Shown: piece after piece, positions 51,060-55,904 of the stretch | How positions within the stretch are numbered: the stretch's first letter is position 1 | Layout: every line of letters begins with the position of its first letter | NCBI GenBank assembly: GCA_036383515.1 | Contig: DASVOE010000087.1 | Span: 1 to 55,904 of the forward strand | DNA length: 55,904 nt | DNA from: CADEDV01 sp036383515 | GTDB lineage: Bacteria; Bacteroidota; Bacteroidia; Chitinophagales; Chitinophagaceae | Direction of reading: 5' to 3' | Notes under the pieces: model-generated | Database searches by the model: none | Told to the model about the DNA's origin: nothing | The model's input: the letters and a program-made list of their open reading frames with translations, nothing else | Program-made: the position numbers and the translations under genes

Positions 51060-52634
51060 ATGGCGTATAAATTTTTAATAATGCTTATCACATTCTCGGT
51101 TGTATCACTGAGTTGTACTAAGCTTGATATCAGACTTCAGGATGAGCAGCTTGGGGGTGGTGCATCAGGTGGAAGTTCTGCAAATGTTACAGCATTGCTT
51201 GCCGGTCTTTATAACTCCATGCAAACTCCTTTCCAGGATCAAACCCGCACTTATTGTCTTTGGGAAATGACGACAGATGCATTGATCGGGCCAACCCGTG
51301 GCCCGGATTGGGATGACAATGGAGTATGGAGAGTATTACATGCTCAAAAATATGATGGAGAAAACCTGAGAATAGTTGAAGAATTTAAAGATTTGAACAG
51401 TATAGATTTTGCGGCTACAGATATTTTAAGGTATAATCCTTCGACACAGCAGGCAGCTGAAGCAAGATTTATCAGGGCATTTGTAGATATGCTGTTGTTA
51501 GATGGATGGGGCCAGGTAAATTACCGTGATCCCGGCGAAAGCGTACTTAGCCCATCAAGAGTTAGGACAGGTGCTGATGCGTTAACTTTTATTATTTCAG
51601 AGTTGAATACTATATTACCTAATCTTCCGAATGGACCGGCAGCTACTGCCAATAAAAATGCAGCAAGGGCTTTATTAATGAAATGCTATCTTAATAAAGG
51701 TGTTTGGGCCTCTAATGCATCAAGACTGGCACCTGCGTTTGCAGCGGCCGATATGAACCAGGTAATTAGTTTGGCCGATCAAATTATTACCTCAGGAGGC
51801 TACAGTTTTACTCCTAGCTACTTTGACAATTTTGCCCCAACCAACACTACTATAGGTGCTGAAAATATTTGGACAGCAGAAAATAAAGGTGGCGTACAAG
51901 CAGGCAATATAAGATCAAGGTGGCATTCTACTATGCACTATAACCAAAACCCCGGTGGCTGGAATGGATTTTCTACTTTATCAGATTTTTATGGAAAATT
52001 TGAAGCTGGCGATAAAAGAAGAGGTGTAAACTATCCCACACCATCCTCTCCAACAAACCCTGGTAATAGAACTACTGTAGGATTTTTCCTGGGTCAACAG
52101 TATAATTTAAGTAATGATCAGCCCTTAAAAGACAGAACCGGGGCGCCACTTGCTTTTACTGCGGCAGTCAAGAGTGTAGAGGTGGGAACCAATCTTGAAG
52201 TTACAGGTATCAGGGCTTATAAGTATCCAATTGATTTTGTTAACGATGGTGGTGGAAATGTTGATAATGACTATGTTTATTTCAGGCTGGCTGATGTTTT
52301 ATTAATGAAAGCTGAAGCAATCTTAAGAGGAGGCACGGGAACTGTTGCAGGTGTATATGGAAGTACTCCTTTAGCATTGGTTAATTACATACGTACACTT
52401 TCTTCAAGAGCTGCAAGTGCATTAGGAGCAGTCACATTAGATCAGCTACTTGATGAAAGAGCAAGAGAATTATATCTTGAAAGCTGGAGAAGACAGGATA
52501 TGATTCGTTTCGGCAAATATCTTGCACCATTCCAGGAGAAAAACTATACGAGTGATAGCAAGTATATATTATTCCCAATACCGAACAGATTTTTGGCTGT
52601 AAATCCAAATCTGGTTCAAAATCCCGGATATTAA
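51060..52634 (+). CDS. SusD/RagB family nutrient-binding outer-membrane lipoprotein
   Basis: A 524-residue surface lipoprotein. The lipobox is at Cys19 (VVSLSC). TPR-like helices and the SusD signatures YNSMQTPFQ, AARALLMKCYLNKG and ELYLESWRRQDMIRFGKY are present, and the C-terminus is IPNRFLAVNPNLVQNPGY. It caps the SusC barrel and binds the ligand. It follows susC-like by 19 nt, so the two form an operon, closed by a strong terminator. The specificity is unknown. The genes before and after do not include a glycoside hydrolase. Confidence 0.92.
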   Translation: MAYKFLIMLITFSVVSLSCTKLDIRLQDEQLGGGASGGSSANVTALLAGLYNSMQTPFQDQTRTYCLWEMTTDALIGPTRGPDWDDNGVWRVLHAQKYDGENLRIVEEFKDLNSIDFAATDILRYNPSTQQAAEARFIRAFVDMLLLDGWGQVNYRDPGESVLSPSRVRTGADALTFIISELNTILPNLPNGPAATANKNAARALLMKCYLNKGVWASNASRLAPAFAAADMNQVISLADQIITSGGYSFTPSYFDNFAPTNTTIGAENIWTAENKGGVQAGNIRSRWHSTMHYNQNPGGWNGFSTLSDFYGKFEAGDKRRGVNYPTPSSPTNPGNRTTVGFFLGQQYNLSNDQPLKDRTGAPLAFTAAVKSVEVGTNLEVTGIRAYKYPIDFVNDGGGNVDNDYVYFRLADVLLMKAEAILRGGTGTVAGVYGSTPLALVNYIRTLSSRAASALGAVTLDQLLDERARELYLESWRRQDMIRFGKYLAPFQEKNYTSDSKYILFPIPNRFLAVNPNLVQNPGY

Positions 52635-52666
52635 TAAGAATTTTTCGAGCAAGCAGTTAGCAATTC

Positions 52667-52694
52667 AAAAAAGCCATTTTCTAATGGCTTTTTT
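52667..52694 (+). terminator. rho-independent terminator after the SusC/SusD operon
   Basis: A perfect 12-bp stem AAAAAAGCCATT (52667-52678) / AATGGCTTTTTT (52683-52694) with loop TTCT. It separates the SusC/SusD pair from the FG-GAP gene, which must have its own promoter. Confidence 0.9.
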
Positions 52695-52753
52695 CTTTTA
52701 TGTTTAATTATTATTAACCAGAGATCCGGTTACCTGCTGCAAGTAAAATATGG

Positions 52754-52761
52754 TAAATTTG
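52754..52761 (+). promoter_or_regulatory. candidate -7 box (TAAATTTG) of the FG-GAP gene
   Basis: TAAATTTG matches TAnnTTTG and lies 18 nt before the ATG at 52780. No TTTG occurs at the -33 position, so the promoter is only half-supported. Confidence 0.4.
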
Positions 52762-52779
52762 AAACTTACTTTCTTTGTA

Positions 52780-55700
52780 ATGATGAAACGCTTGCCGGCA
52801 TCGTGTATATTACTCTTTTTGTTTTTTCTTCTCTCATTTGTTGCCTGTAAACCTAAGGGAAAAGAACCCTTATTTGCTTTATTAAATGACACGGGAATAA
52901 ATTTTGAGAATAAAGTAGTTGATGATTCTCTTGAGAATAGTTTTTATTTCCGCAATTATTACAATGGTGGTGGCGTAGCCATTGGTGATATTAATAACGA
53001 TGGATTATGCGATGTGTTGCTGACCAGTAACATGGAAGAGAACAAACTTTACCTGAATAAAGGGAATTTAAAGTTTGAGGATATTACAGCAGGTAGTGGT
53101 ATGCGACAGGATAGTATGTGGAGTACGGGGGCAGTGATGGCAGATATCAACAATGACGGCTGGCTGGATATCTATGTTTGCAATTCAGGTCACATGGTGA
53201 ACGGCAATCGCAGAAACAAACTATACATTAATAATAAGGACCTGACTTTTACAGAACAAGCTGCCAAATATGGCCTTGACATAGTGGCTTATACTACCCA
53301 GGTTTCTTTTTTTGACTATGACCTGGATGGTGATCTCGATTGTTTTATGATCAATAACAGCCCTATGCCCATCAATAACCTGGGGTATGAAAATAAACGG
53401 GATTTACCGGAAGCGGATTGGCCTGTAGCTGATTTTTTAAAAGGTGGTGGAGATCATTTATTCCGTAATGATACCAATCATTTTGTGGAAGTAACAAAGC
53501 AAAGCGGTATTCATGGGACTTTGATCAGCTTTGGCCTCGGTGTTTCTGCGGGTGATATCAATAATGATGGCTATCCTGATGTGTATATAGCTAATGATTC
53601 GTATGAAAGGGATTATCTCTACATCAATCAGAAGGACGGGACGTTTAAAGATGAGCTGGAAAACTGCATCGAACAAAACAGCTTTTCGTCTATGGGCGCA
53701 GACATTGCAGACATTAATAATGATGGATACCCTGATATATTTACTACAGACATGCTTCCCGGTGATGACTACCGGTTAAAAACTCTAGGCGCTTTTGACA
53801 ATATTGATCTTTATAATACCCGGGTCAAAGTAGGACTGTACAGGCAGTTTATGAAGAATTGCCTGATGATCAATAATAATAATGGAGAGTTTTTAGAAAC
53901 AGCTAATTATAGCGGAGTATCTGCAACCGACTGGAGCTGGGGAGCGCTGTTTTTTGATGCGGACAATGATGGTCTCAACGATATATTTGTTTGCAATGGT
54001 ATCAATCATGATGTTACCAATCTTGATTTCATGGAATTTTTTGCCAATGACATTGTAAAGAACATGGTGATCTCCGGGCAAAAGCAAAGCATAGATTCTG
54101 TTCTAAAAAATATTCCCATTTTCCCGATGCCTAATAAAGCATTTAGAAATAATGGTAACCTTGGTTTTTCGGATGCAGGTGAGGCCTGGGGTTTTATGAA
54201 GCCATCTTTTTCTAATGGAGCCGCTTATGGGGACTTAGACAATGATGGGGACTTAGACTTGGTGATCAACAACGAGAACCAATTAGCGTTTGTGTATCGC
54301 AACAACAGCCGCGAGCAGACGGATAACAACTATATAGGGATAAAACTGAAGGGTAAAGGGAGCAACGGCTATGCAATAGGGAGTAAGATAAAGGTGTATG
54401 CGGGAGCATCGGTATACTACCGTGAGTTGGTACCGAGCCGGGGCTTTCAATCGAGTGTGGATTATAAACAGGTAATAGGATTGGGTAAAATAGATAAAAT
54501 AGACTCCCTGGAAGTGATCTGGCCAGACCGGAGTTACAACCGTTACTATGACATGATGGTAAACAAAACGCATGAACTGCAACAACCGGAGCAAACAGGT
54601 CCGCTGGGGTATGAAGCACAAAAAGCAATAGCGACATTACTGGATACAACAGGGATAATGCTGGAAAAACACCAGGAAGATGACTACATCGACTTCTACT
54701 ATGAAAGAAACCTGCCGGCCTTACTATCAAGAGAGGGCCCGCAGGCTGGAGTGGCCGATGTAAATGGAGATGGACTGGAAGACCTGTACATCGGTGGCGG
54801 CAAAGGACAGAGTGGCCAACTCTACATACAGACAGGGGAAGGGAAACTTATAAAAAAAGAGCAAAAAGACTTTTCGATGTATGCGGACTTTGAAGATGTG
54901 GCGGTACTATTCTTTGATGCGGATAAAGATGGGGACAAGGATCTGTACATAGGTGCAGGTGGCAACAACATGGAAAAGGGAAGCCGGACTTCTCAGCACC
55001 GGTTATACAAAAATGATGGGAAGGGCAACTTCAGCATCGATATCCAATCGTTTCCCAACAATGACATGAACATATCGGTAGCTGCCAGCTATGACTATGA
55101 TGAAGATGGCGATGAGGACCTGTATGTGGGCAGCCGGAGTGTACCCTACAACTATGGTGTAACCCCGCAGAGTTACGTGTACAACAATGACGGACAGGGA
55201 CACTTTACCGATGTGACGCAAAAACTAAATGCACAACTGGGTAGCAGCGGAATGATCACCGGGGCCGGGTGGGCAGATATAACCGGTGATGGGAAAAAGG
55301 AACTGATCCTTTGCGGAGAATGGATGACACCGGTGATATACCAATACAACCGGCAACAAAACAAACTGGAAGAGCTAAAAAACACAGGTCTTGAACAACT
55401 ATATGGATGGTGGCAGACACTGAAAGCAGGCGATATAAATGGAGATGGCAAAATGGACCTGGTACTAGGTAACATTGGAGAAAACTTTTACCTGCACCCG
55501 GACAAAAACCAGCCGGTGAAACTGTGGTTAAATGACTTTGATAAAAGTGGTACAATGGATCAATTCCTGACGCGGACATGGGAGCAGAGGGATGTGCCGG
55601 TATTCTTAAAACGGGAGATCACCGAACAATTTCCGGGACTAAAAAAACAAAACCTTCGGCATAGTGAATATGCAAAAAAAACTATCCAGGAACTATTCAG

Positions 55701-55904
55701 TAAAGAACTGATAGCGGGATCTCAGCAAAAGCTATTCAACTACTGTAAATCGATTATAGCGATCAATGAGGGAGATGGTAAATTCAGGATAGAAGTATTG
55801 CCATTGTGGGTGCAGTTGTCAAGTGTGAATGCGGTGGAGATCGTAGACATAAATGGAGACAAAAAGGAGGATCTTATGCTGGGTGGCAATAAGTTTGTGT
55901 TTCC
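52780..55904 (+). CDS. FG-GAP/VCBS repeat lipoprotein with ASPIC/UnbV domain (CRTAC1-like), partial at window end
   Basis: The frame is open from ATG 52780 (or 52783) to the last base, giving at least 1041 residues. A signal peptide with lipobox Cys23 (LSFVAC) is followed by many FG-GAP/VCBS blades with DxNxDGxxD calcium-type loops (GDINNDG, DINNDGYPD, GDLDNDGDLD). An ASPIC/UnbV domain stands at about residues 520-610 (GIKLKGKGSNGYAIGSKIKVY, VIGLGKIDKIDSLEVIWPD, seen in outline), and more blades follow. Such proteins accompany SusC/SusD loci and may bind surface ligands. From about 54225 codon usage changes strongly: Ile becomes mostly ATA, Asn mostly AAC, and Gly GGG/GGA, with higher GC. Confidence 0.88.
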   Translation, partial: MMKRLPASCILLFLFFLLSFVACKPKGKEPLFALLNDTGINFENKVVDDSLENSFYFRNYYNGGGVAIGDINNDGLCDVLLTSNMEENKLYLNKGNLKFEDITAGSGMRQDSMWSTGAVMADINNDGWLDIYVCNSGHMVNGNRRNKLYINNKDLTFTEQAAKYGLDIVAYTTQVSFFDYDLDGDLDCFMINNSPMPINNLGYENKRDLPEADWPVADFLKGGGDHLFRNDTNHFVEVTKQSGIHGTLISFGLGVSAGDINNDGYPDVYIANDSYERDYLYINQKDGTFKDELENCIEQNSFSSMGADIADINNDGYPDIFTTDMLPGDDYRLKTLGAFDNIDLYNTRVKVGLYRQFMKNCLMINNNNGEFLETANYSGVSATDWSWGALFFDADNDGLNDIFVCNGINHDVTNLDFMEFFANDIVKNMVISGQKQSIDSVLKNIPIFPMPNKAFRNNGNLGFSDAGEAWGFMKPSFSNGAAYGDLDNDGDLDLVINNENQLAFVYRNNSREQTDNNYIGIKLKGKGSNGYAIGSKIKVYAGASVYYRELVPSRGFQSSVDYKQVIGLGKIDKIDSLEVIWPDRSYNRYYDMMVNKTHELQQPEQTGPLGYEAQKAIATLLDTTGIMLEKHQEDDYIDFYYERNLPALLSREGPQAGVADVNGDGLEDLYIGGGKGQSGQLYIQTGEGKLIKKEQKDFSMYADFEDVAVLFFDADKDGDKDLYIGAGGNNMEKGSRTSQHRLYKNDGKGNFSIDIQSFPNNDMNISVAASYDYDEDGDEDLYVGSRSVPYNYGVTPQSYVYNNDGQGHFTDVTQKLNAQLGSSGMITGAGWADITGDGKKELILCGEWMTPVIYQYNRQQNKLEELKNTGLEQLYGWWQTLKAGDINGDGKMDLVLGNIGENFYLHPDKNQPVKLWLNDFDKSGTMDQFLTRTWEQRDVPVFLKREITEQFPGLKKQNLRHSEYAKKTIQELFSKELIAGSQQKLFNYCKSIIAINEGDGKFRIEVLPLWVQLSSVNAVEIVDINGDKKEDLMLGGNKFVF

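Noticed and set aside
54266..55579. Several long open frames on the minus strand (154, 112, 100 and 107 codons)
   Set aside because: They are antisense to the FG-GAP gene in its GC-richer half, and their sequence is a by-product of its codon choice.
1..55904. CRISPR array, tRNA or rRNA genes, prophage, integrase
   Set aside because: None was seen when reading both strands; short repeats here are palindromic and not regularly spaced, and no cloverleaf-type sequence was recognised by eye.

Overview
The window is a chromosomal segment of a Bacteroidota bacterium, most likely family Chitinophagaceae. The evidence is a SusC/SusD pair, a type IX secretion C-terminal sorting domain, an S46 dipeptidyl-peptidase, a GH3-family protein, a NrtR-like Nudix regulator, AT-rich ribosome-binding regions with few Shine-Dalgarno sites, and several promoters of the Bacteroidota form TTTG-N20-TAnnTTTG. 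No rRNA, tRNA, CRISPR array, prophage or complete insertion sequence was seen.

Layout. 1-7.7 kb: envelope and housekeeping genes (O-antigen ligase-like protein, LPS-type glycosyltransferase, fabG, a sorbosone-dehydrogenase-like protein, a GH3 protein, adenosine deaminase, lptB). 7.8-16.7 kb: metF, a parvulin isomerase with a thioredoxin-like lipid-independent envelope protein, rlmD, two consecutive rhomboid proteases, a PfkB sugar kinase. 16.9-24.0 kb: a phenylacetate degradation locus (TetR regulator, paaE, then paaA-B-C-D-G-I-Y). It is split by a small divergent pair (92-aa protein and XRE regulator) and carries GC-rich hairpin repeats at its gene junctions. 24.1-36 kb: a T9SS cargo protein, an orphan four-PAS histidine kinase, obgE, an S46 peptidase, a dipeptide epimerase, an AlkA-type glycosylase and small envelope proteins. 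35.7-46.5 kb: cysS, an EEP-family protein, a lamin-tail protein, asd, a DUF2461 protein, a NUMOD4/HNH protein and ligA. 46.6-55.9 kb: a polysaccharide-utilisation type locus (Nudix-derived regulator, SusC, SusD, and a large FG-GAP/ASPIC lipoprotein cut by the window end).

The phenylacetate genes supply the PaaABC(D)E epoxidase, the PaaG isomerase, and the PaaI/PaaY thioesterases that rescue stalled intermediates. The CoA ligase, PaaZ and the beta-oxidation steps are not here and must lie elsewhere.

The most interesting signals are non-coding. (1) Two MITE-like elements of 153 and 140 bp share terminal inverted repeats and a right shoulder and each sits between perfect 8-bp target duplications, yet they carry unrelated palindromic cores. 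(2) A complete leader-peptide attenuator precedes asd: promoter, an 11-residue Lys/Thr-rich peptide, a 12-bp antiterminator and a competing terminator. (3) GC-rich palindromes have entered coding sequence in frame in rlmD, cysS and paaB. (4) The terminal FG-GAP gene changes codon usage sharply in the middle, as if it were a mosaic.
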